From positions 1 to 17,701 of the forward strand of contig JADNYJ010000629.1 in NCBI GenBank assembly GCA_015501075.1: a stretch of 17,701 nucleotides of DNA, written 5' to 3'. Each line of letters starts with the position of its first letter. Position 1 is the first letter of the stretch. Origin of the DNA: Gymnopilus junonius. Taxonomy: Eukaryota > Basidiomycota > Agaricomycetes > Agaricales > Galerinaceae. A program made the position numbers and the translations under genes. This document shows positions 8,927 to 17,701 of the stretch, one piece after another. The notes beneath the pieces were generated by a model. It was not told the origin of the DNA. It did no database searches and saw nothing but the letters and a program-made list of their open reading frames with translations.

Positions 8927-10617
8927 TGGCGCTGGTGGAGTGTTATAGTGTGCTTGGGGCGGTCTCTGCCAATGCCAATACCTAGTAGGAACTGAGTTGG
9001 GCCTAAACTGCGACATTTGAAGTAGGAAGAGAGTTGGGCAATGGTGGACTCAATAGCAGACTGGGATTTTGAAGCAAGGGTGATATCATCAATGTAGATA
9101 GGCATAATGATGTGAACTTCAGAGTTGGAGTAGATGTAGACAGATCTATCAGCTTGAATTCGCTTGAAGCCCATTTCCTCCAGAACTCCATGTAACTTCT
9201 TGTTCCATTGTCTGGCTGCCTGTTTGAGTCCATAGAGCGATTTGCGAAGTCTGCAGACTGCATTGGGTCCTCCTAGATGAAAGCCTTCAGGTTGCTTCAT
9301 ATAAATCTCCTCATCCAAGTCACCATTGGGAAAGGCAGAGGTGATGTCAAGAGAGTGGAGTTCTAGATCCTCAATGGCTGCCAATGCTAAAATCAAGCAC
9401 AGCGTTGCAGGGCAGAAGGTAGGTGCAAAGATCTCATTGTAATCGATTCCTGGACGTTGTGAGTACCCTTTGGCAACAATTCGTGCTTTGAATCGCTCAA
9501 TTGAACCATCAGCATTGTGTTTGACTTTGAATACCCAACCAGATCCAATTGCCTTTTGACCTTCAGGAAGATCCATAATTTCCCAAGTGTTATTCTCAAC
9601 CAAGGAGTTGTACTCCTGTGTTGCAGCTTCACGCCATTGAGCTCCCAGAGGTGTCTTTAGTGCGTGTGTGAAGGAATGAGGTGTAGCATCATTTCCAGCA
9701 GCCAGAGCACCTTCTAAATCATCTTCATCATCTTCTGCTTCTTCAATTGCTTTAGAGAGCAGTTTGATCTTCCACCATTCACCAGGGGGTCTAATAACAT
9801 GAGTAGTGCACCTAAGTGGCTGTGGAGTTGCAGGAGGCTGTATCTGAGCTGGAGGTGGTGGAGGCGAAGGAGTGCGAGGTGGTGGAGGGATTTCTGGACT
9901 AGGAGTGCGCTCAGGTGGTAATTTGGGAACTGGATCAACTTGGGGCTCATCTGGCTTCATATTTGTATCCAAATCATCATCCTCCCCCCAGACCTTGAGT
10001 GGTGATGCAAGGGGTGCAGGAACAGCATTAGGAGCAGGGAGAACCAGTGGGAGAGGTGAACCAGATGATTTGAAACCAGGACCAATGCCAGGAAATGACC
10101 TTTCATCAAACTCAGCTCTTTCAGAGATGATAAACTTCTTTGTGGTTGGATTGTAGAACTGCCAGCCTTTGTATCCAGTAGGGTAGCCCACAAAGATGCA
10201 CTTCTCCATGTGAGGTCCAAGAGGGGTTCACTTGTCCTTCTGAATAAAGACATAGGCTAAGCATCCCCAAACTCTGAAATGTGAAATGTCTGGTTTCTGG
10301 TGGTTCCAGGCTTCATAAGGTGTTGAATCAGATAGAGTGGATGTAGGGATGCAATTCCAGATGTGTATCATTGTTGCGAGTGCATAGGCCCAGAACCAAA
10401 GGGGTAGGCCAGCTTCAAAGAGCATTGCTGAGATATCATCAGACATAGTTCTGTTTGCTCTCTCTGCTACTCCATTCTGTTGTGGCCTATTCCTGGTGCT
10501 GTGTTGCCTAATTATCCCACAACTGTCTGTAAATGCGATAAACTCCTTAGACATGTATTCCCCAGCTTTATCATCCTGTAATGCTTTGATTTTGCATCCA
10601 ATTGATTCTCTGCCCAT
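8927..10617 (-). pseudogene. Ty1/copia copy 1: integrase C-terminus to RT (minus strand)
   Basis: This is a pol segment of a Ty1/copia retrotransposon. From 10617 it encodes the integrase catalytic-core C-terminal part (KALQDDKAGEYMSKEF, then RPQQNGVAERANRT with the Glu of the DDE triad). TGA at 10230-10228 breaks the frame where copy 2 has CGA. The same frame continues with the integrase C-terminus (HMEKCIFVGYPTGYKGW), a Pro/Glu/Asp-rich linker with PPPPRTPSPPPPPAQ, and the RVT_2 reverse transcriptase (WVFKVKHNADGSIERFKARIVAKGY; HSLDITSAFPNGDLDEEIYM; LYGLKQAARQWN; active site IYIDDITL at about 9090). It stops at about 8927 within LHQRQ, before RNase H. The linker and RT are intact here, unlike copy 2. 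RNase H and the 3' LTR are missing. Confidence 0.88.
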
Positions 10618-10745
10618 GCTTTGAACTGTTTGAAGGCTGTAAATGTTTCGCTCTTTCGCTTTAGAAGGTAGGCAGCTCGGAGTGAAGTGCAGTCATCAAT
10701 ATAAGTGACCCAGTACCTATAGCCCTCAGGAGTTGGAGTACGAAT
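10618..10745 (-). pseudogene. Ty1/copia copy 1: integrase catalytic-core remnant
   Basis: This short stretch encodes the integrase core from GPIRTPTPEGYRYWVTYIDD to the AWAENQ region. It is in a different frame from its flanks. A deletion at about 10746 joins it to the protease end (see that entry). A one-base loss in an A-run near 10590 (four A, five in copy 2) moves it out of frame with the following pol. The first catalytic Asp region and the HHCC pre-integrase zinc module are lost to the deletion. Confidence 0.75.
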
Positions 10746-11536
10746 GGGGCCAGACTCTAGAAAACTCTACTGGATGCATTGCCTGACCTCTAATAACTGG
10801 GTGAAACACCACAGTTCCAATTCCTGCTGAACTAACAATGCTGCCATCTGCTAACTTCACCCCAGTGCGAAAGGGAATATAATTGCGCATCCAATGACGA
10901 TGTGGGGTCATATGAGATGTGGCACCTGTGTCTGCAGTCCAGTCATTATCAGCAGGTGGGAGTGAGGTAGAAGAGCGATGACTTGCATTTCCAGTGAATT
11001 CAGTCACTCCTGACAAAGATGTGGAGTCTGTGGAGGCAGCTGCAGCTGCAGCCTTTGCTTTTCGCACTTTTGGTGGCTTATTGGCCCAGATAGTGCGCTT
11101 GTTGGTTGCATACTCTGCTCCTCGCTTGTATGCATCGCAATCCTTGATTCCATGCACTGGGTCATTGCAGAAGATACAGGGACGCTTCCCAGAGTCAGAG
11201 GAAGCAGCCAGAGCGCTCCCAACTGATATAGCATCATTTGCACGTCGTTTGCGTTGTATATCCTCTGTAACAAATGCAGCTTGGAGAGTAGACTTGGAGA
11301 GGGAGTCCTTGAGTAGTAGAGATGACACAAATGCGCTGTATTCATCAGGGAGCACCCTAATGAGTGCCATGCAAGCCAACTCCTCATCCAGCTTCTCCAG
11401 AGTGAAATCCTTCGGTCTGAGGTCCCTAATTTGCTGCAGAGCGGTGTCAACTCGATTGAGAAGGGCCTGCAGTGATTCCTCCTCTAATTTGCGAATGGAG
11501 AATAGGTCATCATAGGCATTGAACCTAGAACCTGGC
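10746..11536 (-). pseudogene. Ty1/copia copy 1: Gag C-terminal part and protease start (minus strand)
   Basis: This encodes Gag from an internal position (FNAYDDLFSIRKLEEES) to the nucleocapsid knuckle CIFCNDPVHGIKDC (CX2CX4HX4C), then the aspartic protease (DWTADTGATSHM, catalytic Asp near 10932). It is nearly identical to the copy 2 Gag at 14090-14870. It is 5'-truncated at 11536, where a 165-bp LTR in the opposite orientation starts. At 10746 the protease frame is joined to integrase by an internal deletion of about 433 bp (copy 2 coordinates 14873-15305), which also shifts the frame (WPHSYSNS, then stop). Confidence 0.88.
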
Positions 11537-11701
11537 TGTTAGAGTGACTCTCACATGATATGTTACATGTCACAGAGTAGTTACATTGTAGCTAAGTCCT
11601 CCTGAAGTCCTTAGTTCTTAACTCTGGACTTCAGGTAAGTAGTACATAGTTTCTCCTTGTATTTAGTTAGTTCTTAACTCTGGACTTCAGTCCTTCTAAC
11701 A
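11537..11701 (+). repeat. LTR 1 of the Ty1/copia family, 165 bp
   Basis: It starts TGTTAGAGTG and ends CTTCTAACA, giving TG...CA termini, with a TGTTAG/CTAACA terminal inverted repeat of 6 bp. It differs from LTR 2 (13038-13202) by a single base seen by eye (GTAAGT here, GTGAGT there). Within it a 22-bp sequence is repeated (11613-11634 and 11669-11690). Left flank: truncated copia gag on the opposite strand. Right flank: LINE copy C. There is no adjacent primer-binding site, and the five flanking bases (ctggc / tagca) do not form a target-site duplication. Confidence 0.9.
11601..11635. other. Hairpin in LTR 1
   Basis: CCTGAAGTCC (11601-11610) and GGACTTCAGG (11626-11635) are perfect complements separated by 15 nt. 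The same structure occurs in LTR 2 at 13102-13136. It could be part of the R-region polyadenylation or dimerisation structure. Role unknown. Confidence 0.7.
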
Positions 11702-12275
11702 TAGCAAGGGCCTCGATCCCTCCCATTGGGGAGGTGCAGAATGCACCAGTAATCCAGAGCGCAGCATGGCATTGCATGCTGGTCAGAAGTTTGATGGTCC
11801 CCTGGCACTTAGCGCCCTGGAAGAACCACAGTCGGAGGCCGTATGTTGCAATAGGCAACACACAAGACCTGTAAAGCAGATGCTTTTGCACGGGCGTGAG
11901 CCCTCTGGATGAGTTACCAAGCATCCGCATTGCCTTAATGGTGGTGAAGGACTTGGTAGAATAGTACCGGACATGCTTGTGAAATGTCAATTTCTGGTCA
12001 AAGAAGAAACCCAAGTACCGCCAAAACAGCTTGGGCGTCAGACGTTTGTCACGGGTGTAGGGAGCATACCCTAGATCCATGGACGGATTGAACTCAGAAT
12101 GAGAACGATCAAAATGGAATAACTCCGTCTTGTCATGTTCAAGAGCGAGGGTGAACTTTGTGAAGAGTTCGAAGATCACCGTGTAGGACCTTTTCAGGGC
12201 TATGCAGTTGGCATCGAGTGTCTTTGACTGCACAATGAGTGTGCCATCATCGACATAGGAGAGCAGAGTGGTATC
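11702..12275 (-). pseudogene. LINE copy C, inverted 5' segment: RT C-terminal part
   Basis: On the minus strand this encodes TTLLSYVDDGTLIV through the RT thumb to GGIEALA. It corresponds to copy A 4470-5042. The 5' edge (12275) starts right at the RT active site and abuts the sense-oriented 3' segment of the same family at 12276. The coding frame is open along the segment. Substitutions against copies A and B1 are scattered. The right outer part touches LTR 1. Confidence 0.85.
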
Positions 12276-13037
12276 TGTTCCAGCAGCCTTCGTACTCTGG
12301 GAGACAATTCTGTCACCACCAACCTTGATGGGGCTCGACTCGAACCATGGGCCAAACGAGGTGGCCCTGGCTTCAGATGCTGGCGGTGACTTGACTTTCT
12401 TTACCAGGGTCTCGCAGCCATCACCAACCATGCTCCCATTGGGGAGTAATACTCTCGATTCAACATTGATCTACCAGCTGCGAGTGTGGACATGCCTCCA
12501 AACTCAGATCACCTTTTCCGACGTGTCCCCAACACAATCATCATGACTATCCAGTTTGTCTGATCAGCTCATATCCTTTTTGAAGGCTAATCCTACGGCG
12601 TTCGCCTTCAACCGCCCCCCTCGGGGTGTCGGATAACTTGGTCGGGCAAGGTAGGTGTTCCCGTTGGCTGGGTTCGGCGGTCTGGGATGTGCTCAGAACA
12701 GAGTCCTAATACTTGGCGGGCTTCGGCCTTGCTGGGTTGAGGGTGGGGTCTGGGTTCTGGAGCTTCGGCGCTATCGACAGACAAGTGTGACCCCCTGCTT
12801 CGGCGACCCGAAATGGTCTTCCTTCAGTGGCTAACACAGTATGCGCGCATCCTGGGCTGTCGGGTTTGGCTGGCGGGCCCCCTTCCAGTGCCCTTCTTTT
12901 TCACTTTGTTGGACCCCTCCCTTCGGTCGGGGCATCAACGAGAGTACGGGCCCATTGTTTTATGGTCCTAAGTTGGCCTGCAAGAGCCAGTCTTGCACTA
13001 GGCGTAGTTTAACGGTAGATTACTTGGGTGTATGTAC
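12276..13037 (+). mobile_element. LINE copy C, sense 3' segment: ORF2 C-terminus and 3'UTR
   Basis: This corresponds to copy A 5920-6695. It starts at the end of the RNase H region (tgttccagcagcc), passes through the region encoding the C-terminal zinc finger (small deletions and frameshifts, for example around 12460-12560) and the stop (ggataac near 12630), and continues into the 3'UTR. The end is cut at 13037 by LTR 2, so the last roughly 73 bases and the poly(A) tail are missing. No intact frame is left, and the short open frames in the 3'UTR are not genes. Confidence 0.82.
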
Positions 13038-13202
13038 TGTTAGAGTGACTCTCACATGATATGTTACATGTCACAGAGTAGTTACATTGTAGCTAAGTCC
13101 TCCTGAAGTCCTTAGTTCTTAACTCTGGACTTCAGGTGAGTAGTACATAGTTTCTCCTTGTATTTAGTTAGTTCTTAACTCTGGACTTCAGTCCTTCTAA
13201 CA
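13038..13202 (+). repeat. LTR 2: 5' LTR of Ty1/copia copy 2, 165 bp
   Basis: It is identical to LTR 1 except for one base. TGTTAG...CTAACA termini are visible. It is followed directly by a primer-binding site and then the gag leader, which makes it the 5' LTR of copy 2. It carries the same internal hairpin (13102-13136) and the same 22-bp duplication. A GTGAGT at 13136-13141 resembles a 5' splice site. The 3' LTR partner is not in the window because copy 2 is cut at 16346. Confidence 0.9.
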
Positions 13203-13214
13203 GGTTATGGGCCC
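13203..13214 (+). promoter_or_regulatory. Primer-binding site, probable initiator tRNA-Met half-molecule type
   Basis: GGTTATGGGCCC directly follows the CA end of LTR 2. It is the complement of the anticodon-loop region of eukaryotic initiator tRNA-Met (..GGGCUCAUAACC..), with one A-to-G change that still allows a G-U pair. Drosophila copia and yeast Ty5 prime from a half tRNA-iMet at this same region, so the match is expected for this superfamily. The host tRNA was not available for comparison. Confidence 0.7.
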
Positions 13215-13772
13215 CGGCATCTGAGACTGCAGGAATCAACTCTATTCATTTCCTTTGCACTCTAGCAGATTGCCGCTTCGCAACTTCGATACACACACGC
13301 ATACACGTTCCCGGCCACGCCTACGCAGTTATACGCAGATAGCTACCCGGACAAACGTGCAAACTGCGTTTCTTCAATTTGACCATTTAGGACTCAATTC
13401 AACTTCGCTTCACAACGTGCCCATTCGTTCTCGCACACATTCACAACTTCGCATACTGAGTACTGGTATTACCGCTATTCACGTTGCCTCGTTTCACATC
13501 GTTCCAACTGCTGGTCCTCGAGTTATCATCGAAGATTGTCTTGCATCTCAACTCAGTGAGATCAGCACTTCGTTCATCTTTGCGCATTTCCTCGCCTACG
13601 CTCTTGCCGCATTCTTTGCAACGTGGACTATCTGTTACGGTCACACCCTTGACGTGCCTGCTTCATTGCATCCTCATTCGATCACCTCGTCATTCACAAT
13701 CAACACTTATTCCTATAAAGTGTCAACTCTACTACTTTGCCTTTTCGCCTTTTCAGCCTCATTCTGCCCACT
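13215..13772 (+). other. Ty1/copia copy 2 leader (5' untranslated region)
   Basis: About 560 bp lie between the primer-binding site and the gag ATG. The sequence is pyrimidine-rich, with many ttcg/cacac words, and no conserved frame. A TATAAAG is present at 13713-13719 and a ttttcag acceptor-like site ends at 13756. The open frame of 173 codons (13255-13776) has no recognisable family and overlaps the gag start, so I treat it as chance. It may contain packaging signals. Confidence 0.6.
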
Positions 13773-14738
13773 ATGAACACCAACTCCACTCCTACCTTCC
13801 ACAAACTCTCTGACACCAACTATGGCACCTGGAATGGTGAAATGGAGGCCTGGTTCCGTGCAACTGGCCTGTGGCGCATAGTGTCTGCTAAGCAAGCTAA
13901 GCCCAGAATTTCAACCTCACCCACCGACTCAGACCTTGAAAAAGTGGAGATTTGGGAGCAGAAAGCAGACAAGGCAGCTGGGATACTGTTCTTGATGGTG
14001 GAGGCACCACAGAGGGTGCATTTCAATGGAATCAGGGACGATCCAGTGGCAATGTGGAAGGCTTTGGAGGACATCCATTTGCAGAAGAAGCCAGGTTCTA
14101 GGTTCAATGCCTATGATGACCTATTCTCCATTCGCAAATTAGAGGAGGAATCACTGCAGGCCCTTCTCAATCGAGTTGACACTGCTCTGCAGCAAATTAG
14201 GGACCTCAGACCGAAGGATTTCACTCTGGAGAAGCTGGATGAGGAGTTGGCTTGCATGGCACTCATTAGGGCGCTCCCTGATGAATACAGCGCATTTGTG
14301 TCATCTCTACTACTCAAGGACTCCCTCTCCAAGTCTACTCTTCAAGCTGCATTTGTTACAGAGGATATACAACGCAAACGACGTGCAAATGATGCTATAT
14401 CAGTTGGGAGCGCTCTGGCTGCTTCCTCTGACTCTGGGAAGCGTCCCTGTATCTTCTGCAATGACCCAGCGCATGGAATCAAGGATTGCGACGCATACAA
14501 GCGAGGAGCAGAGTATGCAACCAACAAGCGCACTATCTGGGCCAATAAGCCACCAAAAGTGCGAAAAGCGAAGGCTGCAGCTGCAGCTGCCTCCACAGAC
14601 TCCACATCTTCGTCAGGAGTGACTGAATTCGCTGGAAATGCAAGTCATCGCTCTTCTACCTCACTCCCACCTGCTGATAATGACTGGACTGCAGACACAG
14701 GTGCCACATCTCATATGACCCCACATCGTCATTGGATG
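13773..14738 (+). pseudogene. Ty1/copia copy 2: Gag and protease start
   Basis: The likely start is ATG at 13773 (MNTNSTPTFHKLSDTNYGTW, a typical copia Gag opening). Upstream in-frame codons lack such a motif. The Gag belongs to the Retrotran_gag_2/UBN2 kind: LWRIVS near the start, WEQKADKAAG, MWKALEDI and LPDEYSAFVSSLL. The CCHC knuckle CIFCNDPAHGIKDC is at about residues 226-239 and the protease DTGA at about residue 308. This protein forms virus-like particles and the protease processes it. At about 14738 copy 2 has lost one base relative to copy 1 (ggatggcaa against ggatgcgcaa). The frame therefore ends shortly after the DTGA motif, and the element cannot make pol from this copy. Confidence 0.9.
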
Positions 14739-16346
14739 GCAATTACATTCCCTTTCGCACTGGGGTGAAGTTAGCAGATGGCAGCATTGTTAGTTCAGCA
14801 GGAATTGGAACTGTGGTGTTTCACCCAGTTATTAGAGGTCAGGCAATGCATCCAGTAGAGTTTTCTAGAGTCCTTCATGTACCAGCACTTCAATCAAACC
14901 TTCTCTCATGCTTATACCTTGTCAGAGTAAAGGGCTTTGAGATTCACATCAATTCAGAGCAAATGGCCTTCAATCTGCGAAATGAGACCCTATTCTGTGC
15001 TCCCTTGAAGTCCAACAACTCTGCAATTCTGGGAGGACGCACCGCACTTAGTCAAGAGTCTGCACACTGGGTTTCGACCTACCACTTACTCCTACACTCT
15101 GGCATCGTCGCTGTTGTCACCACAATCATGCAGACATCTCTAAGATGCACAGAAATGGTCTGGTGACTGGAATGACTCTGGATTTGAAGGAAAAGCCTGA
15201 CTTAGTTTGTGAGCCTTGTTTAGCAGGCAAGATGCATTCCAATCCTTTCCCAACTTCACCCAGCAGAGCTACCAAGCCTCTAGAGCTTGTACACTCAGAT
15301 CTGCATGGCCCCATTCGTACTCCAACTCCTGAGGGCTATAGATACTGGGTCACTTATATTGATGACTGCACTTCACTCCGAGCTGCCTACCTTCTAAAGC
15401 GAAAGAGCGAAACATTTACAGCCTTCAAACAGTTCAAAGCATGGGCAGAGAACCAATTGGATGCAAAAATCAAAGCATTACAGGATGATAAAGCTGGGGA
15501 ATACATGTCTAAGGAGTTTATCGCATTTACAGACAGTTGTGGGATAATTAGGTGACACAGCACCAGGAATAGGCCACAACAGAATGGAGTAGCAGAGAGA
15601 GCAAACAGAACTATGTCTGATGATATCTCAGCAATGCTTTTGAAGCTGGCCTACCCCTTTGGTTCTGGGCCTATGCACTCGCAACAATGATACATGTCTG
15701 GAATTGCATCCCTACATCCACTCTATCTGATTCAACACCTTATGAAGCCTGGAACCACCAGAAACCAGACATTTCGCATTTCAGAGTTTGGGGATGCTTG
15801 GCCTATGTCTTTATTCAGAAGGACAAGCGAACCCCTCTTGGACCTCACATGGAGAAGTGCATCTTTGTGGGCTACCCTACTGGATACAAAGGCTGGCAGT
15901 TCTACCAATCCAACCACAAAGAAGTTTATCATCTCTGAAAGAGCTGAGTTTGATGAAAGGTCATTTCCTGGCATTGGTCCTGGTTTCAAATCATCTGGTT
16001 CACCTCTCCCACTGGTTCTTCCCTGCTCCTAATGCTGTTCCTGCACCCCTTGCACCACCACTCGAGGTCTGGGGGGAGGATGATGATTTGGATACAAATA
16101 TGAAGCCAGATGAGCCCCAAGTTGATCCAGTTCCCAAATTACCACCTGAGCGCACTCCTAGTCCAGAAATCCCTCCACCACCTCGCACTCCTTCGCCTCC
16201 ACCACCTCCAGCTCAGATACAGCCTCCTGCAACTCCACAGCCACTTAGGTGCACTACTCATGTTATTAGACCCCCTGGTGAATGGTGGAAGATCAAACCG
16301 CTCTCTAAAGCAATTGAAGAAGCAGAAGATGATGAAGATGATTTAG
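14739..16346 (+). pseudogene. Ty1/copia copy 2: broken protease-integrase region
   Basis: The reading changes frame several times: after 14738 in frame with NYIPFRTGVKLADGS; near 15060-15080 to DLPLTPTLWHRR and the pre-integrase HHCC part (HHNHADI, CEPCLAGKMH); then integrase with HSDLHGPI (first Asp), YIDDCTS and, after TGA 15553-15555 (CAA in copy 1), RPQQNGVAERANRT (Glu). A one-base loss near 15640, an extra C near 15904 and an extra T near 16019 follow. The Pro-rich linker (PPPPRTPSPPPPPAQ) and EEAEDDEDD end the element at 16346, where LINE ORF1 begins. RT, RNase H and the 3' LTR are absent. Confidence 0.87.
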
Positions 16347-17701
16347 CGCGGGCCACTTCTCCTGTCGCTTCGAGGGCCTCGTCCCCCGATGTTTCCATGG
16401 GGGAGGATGATGATACTATTCGTTTTCCTCGCCCAAGCACTTCTCCAGAGCCGCAGCCTACTTCCCTTTCCCTCACAGGATCTTCCGGGGACTGGGTAGC
16501 TGTGGCGGAGTCACTGAAGACCATTGGTTCATTTATGATGACCAACGGCCCTTCTACTTTATCAGGGGCTGACCGCTCTGATTATGTCGGTCTCTTCACT
16601 AAGATAGTGAATTCGATCACTACTTCCCCTTGGGCCAAGGAGGCCACGGGTGTCAGTGCGCGGTCGCCATCTCTCAGATGGTCGGTCGTGCGCAACCTTA
16701 TCGATTCTGACAGTTCCCTAGCGGACCTCATGTATCGAGATTTAGCGAAGACTCGAGAAGGGGGGGTTGCTCCTCCCGCTCAGCCTGAGCCTTCATCTTC
16801 CCAGTCCGCCCCTCCAAAGCAGACTGGCCCCCCAGCGGACCCGGCGGAGCCCCCCAAGGCTCCCGCTCCTGCCCCCACTCGCTCCAAGCTTCAGCCTCGC
16901 AAACAGAAGGCCAAGCTGGTTCAATATCAGAGGCCGCCCCCTCCAGGGCCCCCTCCCATTCCTCTTTCCTCCCATCCCAAGCGCTCCTTCGCCTCGAAAC
17001 TCCGGACACCAGTTCCGGGGTCCTCGACCCGCGGGTCGCTTACCAATCGCTACTTTGAACGGGCCGTCGCTCAAATGGCACCACAAACCTGGACCCGGGC
17101 CGCCTCAGGCCCAGGCCCAGACCCCGGTTCCGGACCCTCTCAGGGCCCGACTAGGCCCACCACCCCAGCCAAGTCTAAAGGACTTGACTACGTCACGGCT
17201 GGCCCTACGCGCCGCCAAGTCCTCGTGGTGTTCAACGACCGTGCGCCGATGAACGTCATCCTTGCTACTCTGGTTGATGAGATCAACCGGATGATGGCCC
17301 TCGACCGATTCGATATTCGGATCACTTCTGCAGAGCCCGCCTATCGGGGTGGGCCCTGCACACTAATCACGTACCCACGAACGATGAGATTATGCTCCTT
17401 CGTGGTGCGATCTATAATGTAGTCCAGGGCACCTCCGATGCTAATAAGGAGATGACACCCTGGGTCGGACTCCCGATGTCCAAAGCCTTCCTGAAGGTTT
17501 TGGATGTCCCCTATTATACGGATGTCTTCCAGAGGACTCCGACTACCATTGCCGACATTGAGAGGGCGCTCGAAAGGGCCCCTCTCTTCTCGGGCGTTCC
17601 TTTTGCGGGGCATGCACGCCTCGTACGCCAATCAGCAAAGAGCTCTAAGTTCGACTGCTACTTCGAGATCTGGGATTCCCAGACTGGACGAACTGCGAAG
17701 A
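16347..17701 (+). pseudogene. LINE copy E: ORF1 (Gag-like), runs off the window
   Basis: This is the N-terminal and central part of the LINE ORF1 protein. It starts at a breakpoint (ARATSPVASRASSPDVSMGED); the native start was not identified. It continues with LTGSSGDWVAVAESLKTIGS, a long Pro/Ala/Ser-rich basic linker (about 16760-17180), and a folded region starting RRQVLVVFNDRAPMNVILATL. At about 17350 one base appears lost, and the frame moves to ALHTNHVPTNDEIMLLRGAIYN. That frame stays open to the last base of the window (FEIWDSQTGRTAK), overlapping the start of fragment B2. The zinc knuckles seen in B2 would follow beyond 17701. A single open frame links the copia linker (from about 16020) to this ORF1 by chance of the breakpoint. 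This N-terminal region is GC-richer than the rest of the window. Confidence 0.85.

Noticed and set aside
11537..13202. A simple complete LTR element bounded by LTR 1 and LTR 2
   Set aside because: No target-site duplication flanks the pair, there is no PBS after LTR 1, and the PBS after LTR 2 shows that LTR 2 belongs to copia copy 2.
13255..13776. 173-codon open frame in the copia leader
   Set aside because: It overlaps the true gag start, has no recognisable domain and is explained by a pyrimidine-rich leader with few stops.

Overview
This window looks like a transposon graveyard from a fungus, most likely a repeat-rich basidiomycete (Agaricomycetes-type). The evidence is a LINE family with an AP-type endonuclease, RT, RNase H and a CCHC-zinc-knuckle ORF1, plus a Ty1/copia family with a Retrotran_gag_2-like Gag. 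Both resemble elements common in mushroom genomes. No host gene, tRNA, rRNA or CRISPR array was recognised, and every coding segment is truncated, frameshifted or interrupted by stops. The species assignment is inference.

Layout. (1) 1-4390: an AT-rich, non-coding block. Two inverted arms of about 1 kb (197-1208 and 2419-3397) flank an AT-rich core (1209-2418). The arms carry a TATC-type microsatellite and end in an 11-13 bp minisatellite. The minisatellite continues outwards and flips orientation again, so it is forward at 1-258, reverse at 3330-3610 and forward at 3740-4390. (2) 4395-4442: a strong 16-bp hairpin. (3) 4466-6768: LINE copy A (+), 5'-truncated just before the RT YVDD motif. 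It runs through RNase H and the C-terminal zinc finger to a poly(A) tail. (4) 6769-7555: LINE RT fragment B1 (-). (5) 7556-8253: LINE ORF1 C-terminus plus endonuclease N-terminus, B2 (-). (6) 8254-8926: the endonuclease C-terminal half, D (+). (7) 8927-11536: copia copy 1 (-), lacking both ends. (8) 11537-11701 and 13038-13202: two 165-bp LTRs in direct orientation with one visible difference. They enclose LINE copy C (11702-13037), whose 5' part is inverted. (9) 13203-16346: copia copy 2 (+), with a primer-binding site, a long leader, gag-protease, and a broken pol ending before the RT. (10) 16347-17701: LINE ORF1 copy E (+), running off the window.

Functionally, the LINE pieces together cover most of one element: ORF1, a UAAUG-type ORF1/ORF2 overlap, endonuclease, RT from about motif 4 onwards, RNase H, zinc finger, 3'UTR and poly(A). 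The copia pieces together cover LTR, PBS, Gag, protease, integrase and most of the RT. The most informative signals are the nested inverted repeats (three of them), the twin-priming-like LINE inversions, the LINE piece enclosed by LTRs, and a half-tRNA-type primer-binding site. No wholly new gene system was found. The AT-rich foldback block is the best candidate for something undescribed.
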